The notes beneath the pieces are model-generated. The model was not told the DNA's origin. It worked only from the letters and a program-made list of their open reading frames with translations, and searched no databases. A program made the translations under genes and the position numbers. Shown piece by piece: positions 16,239 to 24,195 of a DNA stretch of 34,217 bases. How positions within the stretch are numbered: the stretch's first letter is position 1; every line of letters begins with the position of its first letter. This DNA comes from an uncultured Bacilli bacterium (GTDB lineage Bacteria; Bacillota_I; Bacilli_A; RF39; UBA660): assembly GCA_934087515.1 (NCBI GenBank), contig CAKOIY010000006.1:1-34217 (forward strand), written 5' to 3'.

Positions 16239-16280
16239 TAGTGAGAATAGTGTAAATATTCTCACTATTTTTATCTTTTT
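16239..16280 (+). terminator. Strong terminator after the 11-codon gene (possible attenuator)
   Basis: TAGTGAGAATA (16239-16249) pairs perfectly with TATTCTCACTA (16257-16267) over a 7-nt loop, followed by TTTTTATCTTTTT. Upstream, GGTTC (16207-16211 or 16219-16223) can pair with GAACC (16233-16237), and CACTAA at the start codon (16186-16191) can pair with TTAGTG (16238-16243) in the terminator arm, so alternative folds exist. Confidence 0.85.
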
Positions 16281-16281
16281 C

Positions 16282-16310
16282 TTGAAAAAAATATAAATCC
16301 TTTTTATAAT
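16282..16310 (+). promoter_or_regulatory. Promoter of the CPBP membrane protein gene
   Basis: TTGAAA (16282-16287), 17 nt, TATAAT (16305-16310), placed immediately after the preceding terminator. It is the same -35/-10 pair as at 16097, so the peptide gene and the CPBP gene may be expressed alike. Confidence 0.7.
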
Positions 16311-16332
16311 ATTATTATAGGGAGGCTTTATT

Positions 16333-17022
16333 ATGAAGAAAGATAAAAGTCTTAATGGTAATAATAAAATATTATTATCAGTAGTGATATGGATATTATA
16401 TATTGTATGGTTATTAAAGTTTAGTTCAATAACCCCAACAATAGCAAACTTTATTATTCATTTATTATTCTTAGGAATAGTTATCTTAGTCTTTAAAGAT
16501 GACTTAAAAACAAATTTAAAAGAGTTTAAAACAAATAGGAAACAAAAACTAATTAGAATATTCCTATACTTTTTAGGTTTTGCTTTTATTATGGTATTAA
16601 GTAATATCTTAATTCCATTTATAGCGGGAGTAATGAATATAGATGTAGTAAAAGACTCATCAAGTGGTGCTCTTTCTAAAGTCTTTGAAAATGTTCCTTA
16701 TGGAACCTTATTTGCATGCTTCCTAACCATTGTGTTTTACCCAATAGTAGAAGAATTAATATTTAGAAAAAGTTTAAGACCTGCGATTAAAAATGGAGTT
16801 TTATTTGTAATAATAACTTCACTTTTATCATGGTATTTTCAAGTAACATTATTAAACCCTAGTATTAGTGAATTTGTTTTAGCAATTCAAACCCTTTTAA
16901 ATAGTGTATTTATGGCAATAATTTATGTAAAAACAAATAATATTATCTATACAATATCATCAAGAATGCTATTTAATATATTTATATGTACAATGCAACT
17001 TGTTATGCTATTAGCAAGTTAA
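16333..17022 (+). CDS. CPBP-family (CAAX protease-like) membrane protein, probably catalytically degenerate
   Basis: This 229-residue protein has six or so membrane segments. The first CPBP/Abi motif is present (EELIFRKSLR, the EExxxR site). The second motif, normally FxxxH, reads around SLLSWYFQVTLL with no His, and the third, normally HxxxN, reads SRMLFNI, Arg in place of His. Members of this family are intramembrane glutamic-type proteases that process prenylated proteins or bacteriocin precursors or give self-immunity. Loss of both His motifs suggests a non-proteolytic chaperone or immunity role; that is inference. Good ribosome site (GGGAGG before ATG 16333). The 57-residue membrane peptide follows 15 nt later. 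Confidence 0.75.
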   Translation: MKKDKSLNGNNKILLSVVIWILYIVWLLKFSSITPTIANFIIHLLFLGIVILVFKDDLKTNLKEFKTNRKQKLIRIFLYFLGFAFIMVLSNILIPFIAGVMNIDVVKDSSSGALSKVFENVPYGTLFACFLTIVFYPIVEELIFRKSLRPAIKNGVLFVIITSLLSWYFQVTLLNPSISEFVLAIQTLLNSVFMAIIYVKTNNIIYTISSRMLFNIFICTMQLVMLLAS

Positions 17023-17037
17023 AGGAGGAATTAGAGC

Positions 17038-17211
17038 ATGATGCAATTATTAACAAAAATATATTTTTCTGCTATTATTAACGAACCAGCATCAGCTTTA
17101 GCAGTGGTTAATGATAATGATACTTCAAGTAATTTAAATTATATTATTGGAGGGTTAATTATCATCATAATTATTTTAGTAGGAAGTACTCTTTTTACAA
17201 AGAAAAAATAA
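17038..17211 (+). CDS. Small single-pass membrane peptide, 57 residues
   Basis: Preceded by a strong AAAGGAGG ribosome site (17022-17029) and 15 nt after the CPBP gene, so clearly in its operon. The N-terminus (MMQLLTKIYFSAIINEPASA) is mildly hydrophobic and might be a signal; the middle is polar (NDNDTSSNLN); the end is one strong membrane helix, YIIGGLIIIIIILVGSTLF, and a KKK tail. This resembles the membrane/tail part of a sorting signal but without LPxTG. It could be a processed peptide precursor or a small partner of the CPBP protein. The function is unknown. Confidence 0.7.
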   Translation: MMQLLTKIYFSAIINEPASALAVVNDNDTSSNLNYIIGGLIIIIIILVGSTLFTKKK

Positions 17212-17221
17212 AACATATAAA
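17194..17221 (+). promoter_or_regulatory. Possible internal promoter before the TasA-like surface protein gene
   Basis: TTTACA (17194-17199), a 16-nt spacer and TATAAA (17216-17221) overlap the end of the small membrane peptide gene. The surface protein could be read from here or from the CPBP promoter. Confidence 0.35.
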
Positions 17222-17251
17222 AATAACCTATCATAATAGTGAGGTGAAAAT

Positions 17252-19531
17252 ATGGACAAAAAACAAGAATTTGAAGACACTGAAGTACTAAGTACAGAAG
17301 CAAATCAAAATGTAGAGTTATTAGAAAACACCCAAAATGAAAATATAAAATATCCAAATGAAGAAGATATTACTATAAACACAATTAAAATAGAAGATAT
17401 TAATAAGAACAAAGAAACTTTTAATACAAATAGTGATGAAAATGATAAAATTATTGAGGATGATATAAAACAAAAAAATAATTTAAAAGAAGAACCTGGA
17501 GAAAATATAGATATATCAAATAAAGATAAAATAAGTAGTATAACTTCAAAAAGTTTTAGTGATAAATTTAAAAACCTAAAAGTAAAATATAAACAAGATC
17601 CAAAAAAATTCATAGTAGCAACCTTTGCTATATTAGTAGCATTTTCTATGCTTATAGGCTCTTCTTATGCTTATTTATCCTACGTAAGTAAAACAGATAG
17701 TAGTACTACTATAACTGCTGGTACTTTAGCACTTAACTTTAAAAATGAATCAAATTCAATAACACTTAGTAATGCTCTTCCAGAAAAAGATAATTTAGGA
17801 TTAGAAAATTCAGCGGAATATGAGTTTACAATAGAAAATACTGGAAGCTTACCAGCAACTTATAGAGTAACTTTAGATAATACATGTCTAACAACAAAAA
17901 CTTATTCTATTAATGGTGAAGATATTACACCTAGTACTTGTATACCAAATGAATTCATAAAAGTAGCAATCAAGGAAAATAATGGGAGATACAAAGTACT
18001 AGAAAAGAAAACAATAAATAATGAAGCAAGTTATATAATAGCAACTGGATCACTTAAAGCAACAAAAACAATTACTTATAAAATGAAAATATGGCTTGAT
18101 TATGATACTCCTAATACCTATAATGCTAATGGAGGAAAAAATATAATTTATGCTGGGCAATTAGGACTTAGTTATGAACAAGGAAGTTTAGGTAATTTAG
18201 ATACAAGTGGTGCAAACAAACCAGTATTAGATGAAGGAATGATACCAGTATATTATGATGAAACAAGTTCTACTTGGAAAAAAGCTGACAGCAATAATTC
18301 AAAAGAAAAGTATAAGTGGTATGATTATAATAATAAGATGTGGGCTAATAGTGTTACAGTAAGTAGTATTAATAGAAGTAAGTACCAATCAGCAAGTGTA
18401 GGAACAGAAATACCAATGGATGATATACTTACAATGCAAGTATGGATACCAAGATATAAATATAAAGTATGGAATTATAATGCTGATGGAACAGTATCAA
18501 GTAATAAACAAGAAATAGAAATATCATTTGAAGATGGAACAGATAAAACTGGAGAAATATCATGTCAAGATTCAATAAGTGGAACAGATGGATCTCCATC
18601 AGAGACATGTAAATTAAAAAGTACTAATGCAACATGTACAGATAGTACTTGTAATAATATGACATACACTCATCCTGCCTTTACATTTGGAGATAAAGAA
18701 ATAAAAGGCTTTTGGATAGGTAAATTTGAGCTTACTGGAACAATAAGTAATATAACAACAAAACCTAATTTAAGTAGTTTAAGAAATCAAAGTGTAAGTT
18801 CATTTGAAACAAATATAATGAATATGAAAAATAGTGGTAATATTTATGGTCTAAGCACAAATACAGATACACATATGATAAAGAATAGTGAATGGGGAGC
18901 AGTAGCTTATTTATCTCACTCTAAATATGGAACATGTACAGATGGAACTTGTAAAGGAATGGGGATAAATAATAATTCAAGTTATATAACAGGATGTGGG
19001 GCTACATCTGGAAGTGATGAAAGCACTATATGTAATTCCTATAATACAAAAACTGGGCTGCTTGTTTCTACAAATGGTAATATATATGGAGTATATGACA
19101 TGAGTGGAGGTGCTTATGAATACACTATGGCAAACATAGTAAGCACTGATGGAACAACAATGATAAGTGGATTTGATACTTCAAAAAATTCAGGATATAC
19201 AGGGAAATTATATGACTCTGGTAATTATACATCATATACTGGATTAGATTATCCTAATAATAAATACTATGATAAATATAGTTTTAATACAGATTATGAT
19301 TCAATAATAAATAGTAAATTAGGAGATGGAACAAAAGAGGTATATGATAGTTCTATGAGACTATGGGATGGAGCTTTTTTTAGCTTTGTGAGAAAGGATA
19401 AACCTTGGTTCATCCGTAGTATTAATTTTAACGCTGCGTCCAATGCTGGGTTGTTTAACTCGGACGGTGACAAAGGTGCTGCTGATTCTTACAATTCCTC
19501 TCGTCTTGTAATAACACCACAATCAAATTAA
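17252..19531 (+). CDS. Surface protein: TasA-like domain plus FGE/C-type-lectin-like C-terminal domain with a DGR-type variable tail
   Basis: This 759-residue protein has an unusual acidic hydrophilic N-terminus (1-118), one membrane segment (120-142) ending SYAYLSY, then a TasA/camelysin-like domain (~145-305; ITAGTLAL, IENTGSLPATY, KMKIWLDYDTP) of the type released by signal peptidase SipW. The C-terminal half (~310-759) has paired Cys (ISCQ...SETCK, CTDSTC, GTCTDGTC) and a formylglycine-generating-enzyme-like lectin fold: GVYDMSGGAYEYTMAN, MRLWDGAFF, then PWFIRS...ASNAGLF...SSRLVI, the pattern used by DGR target proteins (W..R...NAG.F......FR). Bases 19403-19510 differ sharply from the rest in composition. 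GAGGTG is the ribosome site. Probably an exported, ligand-binding surface protein; the ligand is unknown. A paralogue of its C-terminal half starts at 33351. Confidence 0.8.
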   Translation: MDKKQEFEDTEVLSTEANQNVELLENTQNENIKYPNEEDITINTIKIEDINKNKETFNTNSDENDKIIEDDIKQKNNLKEEPGENIDISNKDKISSITSKSFSDKFKNLKVKYKQDPKKFIVATFAILVAFSMLIGSSYAYLSYVSKTDSSTTITAGTLALNFKNESNSITLSNALPEKDNLGLENSAEYEFTIENTGSLPATYRVTLDNTCLTTKTYSINGEDITPSTCIPNEFIKVAIKENNGRYKVLEKKTINNEASYIIATGSLKATKTITYKMKIWLDYDTPNTYNANGGKNIIYAGQLGLSYEQGSLGNLDTSGANKPVLDEGMIPVYYDETSSTWKKADSNNSKEKYKWYDYNNKMWANSVTVSSINRSKYQSASVGTEIPMDDILTMQVWIPRYKYKVWNYNADGTVSSNKQEIEISFEDGTDKTGEISCQDSISGTDGSPSETCKLKSTNATCTDSTCNNMTYTHPAFTFGDKEIKGFWIGKFELTGTISNITTKPNLSSLRNQSVSSFETNIMNMKNSGNIYGLSTNTDTHMIKNSEWGAVAYLSHSKYGTCTDGTCKGMGINNNSSYITGCGATSGSDESTICNSYNTKTGLLVSTNGNIYGVYDMSGGAYEYTMANIVSTDGTTMISGFDTSKNSGYTGKLYDSGNYTSYTGLDYPNNKYYDKYSFNTDYDSIINSKLGDGTKEVYDSSMRLWDGAFFSFVRKDKPWFIRSINFNAASNAGLFNSDGDKGAADSYNSSRLVITPQSN
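19403..19510 (+). other. Candidate DGR variable region (VR)
   Basis: These 108 bp encode the ligand-facing end of the lectin-like fold (residues 718-753 of the 17252 protein). By my count 48 of 108 bases are G or C (44%), far above the flanking A+T-rich sequence, with codons rare elsewhere in the window (TCC, TCG, GCG, CGT, GGG, GAC, TTG). In DGRs, Asn (AAY) codons of the template are mutated at A; here such positions read Ser, Asp, Ala, Tyr. No template repeat or reverse transcriptase was found in the window. Confidence 0.5.
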
Positions 19532-19537
19532 TAAAAT

Positions 19538-19565
19538 AAAGTCTTATTGAATATAGGACTTTTTC
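19538..19565 (+). terminator. Terminator of the TasA/lectin-like surface protein gene
   Basis: AAAGTCTTA (19538-19546) pairs with TAGGACTTT (19554-19562), one G-T wobble, 7-nt loop, then T residues. It also sits where DGR targets often carry a hairpin just past the variable region. Confidence 0.75.
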
Positions 19566-19571
19566 TTTAAC

Positions 19572-19601
19572 TTGACAACAATCTTTTATAAGTGATATTC
19601 T
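19572..19601 (+). promoter_or_regulatory. Promoter of the 284-residue protein gene
   Basis: Perfect TTGACA (19572-19577), 18-nt spacer, TATTCT (19596-19601) with extended TG at 19593-19594. Confidence 0.6.
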
Positions 19602-19626
19602 ATTTATAGAAGGAGGACTAGGTTGT

Positions 19627-20481
19627 ATGAGTAATTATGAAGAACTTTTAACTAAGTTAGATGAAAGATTAAGGAAAAATAAGATAAAAAAAAGAGAAGT
19701 AATGGCTTATTATTATATTTATGCTATGAAACCAGAAGAACTTGAAAAACTATTATCTTTAGACTGGGATAATAAAATAATTCTTGGTTATCTTATAAAA
19801 TCATTCTCTTCGGATGAAAAATATCAAGATGAAAAAATTGAATTATTAGAAAAATTATCTAGAGATACAGATATTAAATATGACAAACCAAAAATAGAAG
19901 CTGCAGGTATGCTTATAAATAATATTTCTTTATTTAGAAAAGATACTTATATCTTAGAACTTATTATAGGAATGATTAAAAGATCAAAAACTAATCTTGG
20001 TGCTACAGAATCTGCTAGAATAACAAGAGAACTACTAGAATATCTTAATGAAAACTTAGAAGGTGAACCTTTAAGAGAAAAAGATATAACAGTAAGACTT
20101 GCAGAAATTGTAGGATTTATAACTAGAATGGAAGATGAATACAAAGTAAGAGCAGCTTCAAGCATAGCTTATTATTATCCAAATGAAAAAATTGGAACAA
20201 TGTGTGGACTTATTGCTCTTCTAAATAATGCAGAAAATGAAAAACAAGCAAGTATGATTGTAGATATAGCAGCAAGTAAAGATATCTATAAAGCAGGTTT
20301 AGAATTAGAGGCTGCTAATAAAGCAGTAAAATCTGATGATGAATCTTTAGAAGAAATAGCAGAGATATTAAGTTATGCAGATATAGTAACTAAAGATGAT
20401 ATAAGAGCAGATATAGCATCTGTAAAAACAAAAGAAGAAAAATTAGAAACTAAACAAAGGACAAGAAATATAACCAAATAA
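19627..20481 (+). CDS. Hypothetical helical protein, 284 residues
   Basis: A real gene with promoter, AGGAGG ribosome site (19611-19616) and terminator, but I do not recognise the family. It is soluble and almost wholly predicted helical, with repeated short acidic/basic helices (KPEELEKLLSLDWDNKIILG, ATESARITRELLEYLNENL, KVRAASSIAYYYPNEKIGTM) that suggest a HEAT-like or other alpha-solenoid scaffold; the end (EEKLETKQRTRNITK) is charged. No catalytic motif, signal or membrane segment is seen. It is monocistronic; the neighbours give no functional hint. Confidence 0.75.
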   Translation: MSNYEELLTKLDERLRKNKIKKREVMAYYYIYAMKPEELEKLLSLDWDNKIILGYLIKSFSSDEKYQDEKIELLEKLSRDTDIKYDKPKIEAAGMLINNISLFRKDTYILELIIGMIKRSKTNLGATESARITRELLEYLNENLEGEPLREKDITVRLAEIVGFITRMEDEYKVRAASSIAYYYPNEKIGTMCGLIALLNNAENEKQASMIVDIAASKDIYKAGLELEAANKAVKSDDESLEEIAEILSYADIVTKDDIRADIASVKTKEEKLETKQRTRNITK

Positions 20482-20509
20482 ATGTGCATCTCGTTGTACA
20501 TTTATTTTT
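20476..20509 (+). terminator. Terminator between the 284-residue gene and cse60
   Basis: AAATAAATGTGCA (20476-20488) pairs with TGTACATTTATTT (20495-20507), one G-T wobble, loop TCTCGT. A-rich and T-rich flanks may let it act on both convergent genes. Confidence 0.75.
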
Positions 20510-20684
20510 ATGTATAAATAATCATAGCACTAAAACAATAAATTTGTTCTTCTGAAAACATAGAAATACTAACTTGATACTTTATATCAATAATTTCTTT
20601 ATCATCGTCTAAATTATTTAAAAAATTATTAATACTATCTTCTAAATCTTTTTCATGTATTTCATCAAAAACTTTTACTTTCAT
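20508..20684 (-). CDS. cse60: Cse60-family sporulation protein
   Basis: This 58-residue ORF reads MKVKVFDEIHEKDLEDSINN..., continues with IDIKYQVSIS and ends EEQIYCFSAMIIYT. That matches my memory of the Cse60 family of B. subtilis, a small sigma-E-controlled sporulation protein of unknown function: an acidic N-terminal KVFDEEHE.DLE motif and a C-terminal QYCFSAMIIY strand. The start ATG at 20684 has GGTGAG as ribosome site. It lies convergent to the 284-residue gene and divergent from lon. Too short for usual ORF cut-offs. Its presence supports a complete sporulation programme alongside the ger genes. Confidence 0.8.
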   Translation of the reverse strand: MKVKVFDEIHEKDLEDSINNFLNNLDDDKEIIDIKYQVSISMFSEEQIYCFSAMIIYT

Positions 20685-20748
20685 AATCTCACCAAGTATA
20701 TTTTAAAATCAAAATACTAAAAAAAATGTAGAAAATTCTTTAATATAC

Positions 20749-20776
20749 TTGATAAAAATAAAAAAACCTTTATAAT
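20749..20776 (+). promoter_or_regulatory. lon: Promoter of lon
   Basis: TTGATA (20749-20754), 16-nt spacer, TATAAT (20771-20776), 32 nt before the lon ATG. I see no CIRCE- or CtsR-type inverted operator. Confidence 0.6.
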
Positions 20777-20808
20777 AAAAAGAAATAATTTGTATGAGGA
20801 GGGAAGAC

Positions 20809-23169
20809 ATGGATAAAACTAAATTACCAGTATTAGTTCTAAAAAATATGATTCTCTTTCCTCACAGTGAAATAAGATTAGAAGTGGAAAATGATAAAGA
20901 CAAAGAACTTATCTCACTAGCAGATTCATACTATAACAAACACATTTTAATTATTCATCCAAGTGATGAACTAGAAGACTCTATAGATAAAACAAGTTTC
21001 CCTAGAGTAGGAGTAATAGGATATATCAATATGAAGCTTGATATGCCTAATAATAAAACAAGAATAGTTATAAGAGGACTAAATAGAGTAAAAGTTTTAT
21101 CATATACATCTGAAGTAGAAGGAGTAAAAGTTTCTTATTACGAAGATATAAAACCACCAAAATTAACTATAGCTGAAGAAATGGCATATGCAAGAAGTTT
21201 AATTAAACAAACTGAATATTATATAGAACATTGTCCTACAGCTAGTAACAGCATATTATCAGATATACTAGGAGTTAATGACGTTGATAAAATAACTGAT
21301 ATTCTTACTATGTTTATCCCTGGAACTTATACAAGAAAACTAGAATATTTAAATGAAACTATTCCAACAACGAGAGCTATGATGCTTTTAGATGATATAA
21401 ACATGGAAATTTCTGTAACAGAGCTAGAAGAAAAAATTGAAGATAAAATTAGTTACGAACTAGATAAAAGTCAAAGAGATTATATTTTAAATGAAAAAAT
21501 AAGAATAATGAAAGAAGAGCTAGGAGAAAGTTTTGACAAAGATTATGAAGTTTCAGAACTGAAGAAAAAAATTTCTAATCCCAAAATACCAGAAAAAGTA
21601 AGAAAAAGATTAGAACTAGAAGTAAAAAGATATGAATCAATTCCTGCAATGTCATCAGAAATAGGGATGGTAAGAAATTACATTGATATGTTACTTAGCC
21701 TTCCATGGGGAAAATATACAGTAGATAACAAAGATCTAAATAATGCTATGAAAAAACTAAATAAATCTCATTATGGTTTAACTGAAGCAAAAGAAAGAAT
21801 TATCGAATACTTAGCACTAAATCAAATAACTAAAGGAATGAAAAGTACTATTATTTGTTTAATAGGACCTCCTGGAGTAGGAAAAACAACATTTGCCAAA
21901 AGTATTGCAAATTCCATAGGTAGAAAATATACAAAAATATCTGTCGGAGGGATTTCGGATGAAGCTGATATAATGGGGCACCGAAGAGCCTACATAGGTT
22001 CAGCTCCAGGAAAAATAATTGATGGTATAAAAAGAGCAGGAACCTCTAATCCTGTATTTGTAATAGATGAAATAGATAAAATGTCCAAAGATATAAAAGG
22101 TGATCCTGCATCAAGTCTTTTAGAAGTCTTAGATAAGGAACAAAACAAATACTTTTCAGATCACTATATAGAAGAAGAATTTGATCTATCAAAAGTAATG
22201 TTTATCTTAACAGCAAATTACAAAGATCAAATTCCTGCAGAGCTACTAGATAGACTAGAAATAATAGAAATATCAAGTTATACAGAATATGAAAAATTCA
22301 ATATCTGTAAAGATTATATAATTCCTAAAGGAATAGATAGTCATGGCTTAAAAGATGTAAATGTAGAGTTTACAGATGATGCTATTTTAAAAATAATAAG
22401 AAACTATTCCAAAGAAGCTGGAGTAAGGGAATTAGAAAGAAAAATATATCAAATTTTAAGAAAAATAGTAAAAGAAATAATAGTAGATAAAAAAGAACAT
22501 TTATATATAATAGATGAAGCAATAGTAAAAAAATACTTAGGCAATGAAAAATATTTACCTTCAAAAAACACTATAAACAGAGCTGGAGTAGTGAATGCTA
22601 TGAGTTATACAATGTATGGTGGAGACATATTGAAAATAGAAGTAGGATATTACAAAGGAAATAACAACATAATAACAACTGGTAGTCTAGGAGAAGTTTT
22701 TATAGAAAGTACTAGAATTGCTTTAAGTTACATAAAAAGCAATTACAAAAAATTAAATATTGATGAAGAACTACTGGAAAAAAGTGATATTCATATTCAC
22801 GTACCAGAAGGAGCAGTAAGGAAAGATGGACCAAGCGCAGGAATCGCAATTACTACTGCTATAATAAGTGCTTTCACAAATATAAAGATAAAAAATAATA
22901 TTTCTATGACTGGAGAAATAACTCTTCAAGGAGAAATATTACCAGTCGGAGGTTTAAAAGAAAAAATAATTGGTGCTAAAAGTGCCGGAGTAACAAAAAT
23001 ATATTTACCATACGAAAACAAAGTAGATGTTGAAGACTTAGAGAAGGAAATAACAGAAAATATAAAATTTATATATGTAGATAATTATTTGCAAGTATTC
23101 GAAAATTTATTCATAGAAAAGAAACATTCTAAGAAAAAACAATTAAATAAAAAAATAGAAAAGAAGTAA
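20809..23169 (+). CDS. lon: ATP-dependent protease Lon (LonA)
   Basis: This 786-residue soluble AAA+ serine protease degrades misfolded and regulatory proteins. Order: N-terminal substrate domain (LPVLVLKNMILFPHSEIRLE), coiled helical region (about 190-300), Walker A GPPGVGKT (353-360), Walker B VFVIDEIDK, and a C-terminal protease domain with catalytic S676 (KDGPSAGIA) and K719 (GGLKEK), 43 residues apart as in E. coli Lon. I chose ATG 20809 because the earlier ATG 20794 is followed directly by AGGAGG, the ribosome site for 20809. Length is normal. It is monocistronic between its promoter and a terminator. In sporulating relatives one of two Lon paralogues is forespore-specific; nothing here shows such control. 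Confidence 0.95.
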   Translation: MDKTKLPVLVLKNMILFPHSEIRLEVENDKDKELISLADSYYNKHILIIHPSDELEDSIDKTSFPRVGVIGYINMKLDMPNNKTRIVIRGLNRVKVLSYTSEVEGVKVSYYEDIKPPKLTIAEEMAYARSLIKQTEYYIEHCPTASNSILSDILGVNDVDKITDILTMFIPGTYTRKLEYLNETIPTTRAMMLLDDINMEISVTELEEKIEDKISYELDKSQRDYILNEKIRIMKEELGESFDKDYEVSELKKKISNPKIPEKVRKRLELEVKRYESIPAMSSEIGMVRNYIDMLLSLPWGKYTVDNKDLNNAMKKLNKSHYGLTEAKERIIEYLALNQITKGMKSTIICLIGPPGVGKTTFAKSIANSIGRKYTKISVGGISDEADIMGHRRAYIGSAPGKIIDGIKRAGTSNPVFVIDEIDKMSKDIKGDPASSLLEVLDKEQNKYFSDHYIEEEFDLSKVMFILTANYKDQIPAELLDRLEIIEISSYTEYEKFNICKDYIIPKGIDSHGLKDVNVEFTDDAILKIIRNYSKEAGVRELERKIYQILRKIVKEIIVDKKEHLYIIDEAIVKKYLGNEKYLPSKNTINRAGVVNAMSYTMYGGDILKIEVGYYKGNNNIITTGSLGEVFIESTRIALSYIKSNYKKLNIDEELLEKSDIHIHVPEGAVRKDGPSAGIAITTAIISAFTNIKIKNNISMTGEITLQGEILPVGGLKEKIIGAKSAGVTKIYLPYENKVDVEDLEKEITENIKFIYVDNYLQVFENLFIEKKHSKKKQLNKKIEKK

Positions 23170-23192
23170 AAATACAAAAAACTTCTTTTTTT
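23159..23192 (+). terminator. Terminator of lon
   Basis: AAAAGAAGT (23159-23167) pairs with ACTTCTTTT (23181-23189), loop 13 nt, followed by T residues; it overlaps the stop codon. Confidence 0.75.
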
Positions 23193-23238
23193 ACTAAACT
23201 TTATATGTTAAAATTATAAAGTATTTGGAGTGATTATA

Positions 23239-24078
23239 ATGAAAGAAGTTATAACAGAAACACTAATAGATAGTTTAAAACTATTACCATTCTTATTTAT
23301 TACCTTTTTAATAATAGAATTATTTGAACATAGATTAAGTAAAAAATCAAAAAAAGTTATCACAAAATCTGGGAAATTTGGTCCCATAATAGGTAGCTTT
23401 TTAGGAATAATACCCCAATGTGGATTCTCTGTAGCTGCAACTAATCTTTATGTTACTAGAATAATATCTCTAGGAACTTTAGTAGCAGTTTACCTATCAA
23501 CAAGTGATGAAATGATACCAATCCTAATTGCTGAACAAGCTCCTCTTAATCTATTTATCAAAATAATATTACTAAAATTTATTATTGGTTTAATATTTGG
23601 TTACATAATAGATCTAATGCTTAGAAAAAAACAAACAAAAGAAGATTACAGCATTTGTAAAGATGATCATTGTAACTGTGATAAGACAATATTATCTGGT
23701 GCCTTAAAACACACAATTAATATCTTTATCTTTATACTTATATGTAATTTTGTAATTAATTTATGCCTAGAACTTGGAGGAATGAAATATTTAGAAACAA
23801 TACTCCTAAAAGATAATATATTTGCTCCTGTAATAACAAGTTTAATAGGACTAATACCAAACTGTGCCAGTAGTGTAGTCTTAACAGAATTATTCCTAAA
23901 AGGAGCAATATCATTTGCATCTTTAATTGCAGGACTTCTTTCAGGAGCAGGTATAGCAATTTTAGTATTATTTAAAACAAATAAAAACAAAAAAGAGAAT
24001 TTCCTAATACTACTTACAATTTATATAATTGGAGTCTTATCAGGAATATTACTTGAACTAATAAATCTTCTAATATAA
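23239..24078 (+). CDS. ArsP_2-family heavy-metal/manganese efflux-like permease
   Basis: This 279-residue polytopic protein has about eight membrane segments. The two halves carry related motifs, IIGSFLGIIPQCGFSVAATN (with LYVTRIISLGTLVAVYLSTSDEMIPIL) and SLIGLIPNCASSVVLTELFL, the inverted-repeat signature of the 'putative 10TM heavy-metal exporter' ArsP_2 group, whose members are annotated as arsenic efflux or manganese transporters. Between the halves lies a Cys/His cluster, CKDDHCNC, possibly metal-sensing. The substrate is not proven. I chose ATG 23239 over GTG 23230, which lies in the TTGGAGTGA ribosome site. Monocistronic; no metal riboswitch recognised upstream. Confidence 0.8.
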   Translation: MKEVITETLIDSLKLLPFLFITFLIIELFEHRLSKKSKKVITKSGKFGPIIGSFLGIIPQCGFSVAATNLYVTRIISLGTLVAVYLSTSDEMIPILIAEQAPLNLFIKIILLKFIIGLIFGYIIDLMLRKKQTKEDYSICKDDHCNCDKTILSGALKHTINIFIFILICNFVINLCLELGGMKYLETILLKDNIFAPVITSLIGLIPNCASSVVLTELFLKGAISFASLIAGLLSGAGIAILVLFKTNKNKKENFLILLTIYIIGVLSGILLELINLLI

Positions 24079-24134
24079 TAATTGATATTTTTATGAGTTA
24101 AGCGTAAAACCAAGCAGATTTTTAGTAATTTTCC

Positions 24135-24163
24135 TTGCTTTTTCTTATATTTTATAATATAAT
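24135..24163 (+). promoter_or_regulatory. Promoter of the TPR protein gene
   Basis: TTGCTT (24135-24140), 17 nt, TATAAT (24158-24163). Identical boxes and spacing to the promoter at 7011. A weak hairpin (AAGCA/TGCTT) overlapping the -35 may terminate the permease gene. Confidence 0.6.
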
Positions 24164-24195
24164 AAGAAACACGTAAAAAGAAGGGGTGTTTTTTT

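Noticed and set aside
19532..20800. DGR template repeat or reverse transcriptase near the variable region
   Set aside because: I looked for a second copy of the AATGCTGGGTTGTTT-type block and for reverse transcriptase motifs in all long frames of the window; none were seen.
24079..24134. Riboswitch or small RNA before the TPR gene
   Set aside because: Only a weak 5-bp hairpin is visible and no known riboswitch core could be recognised.
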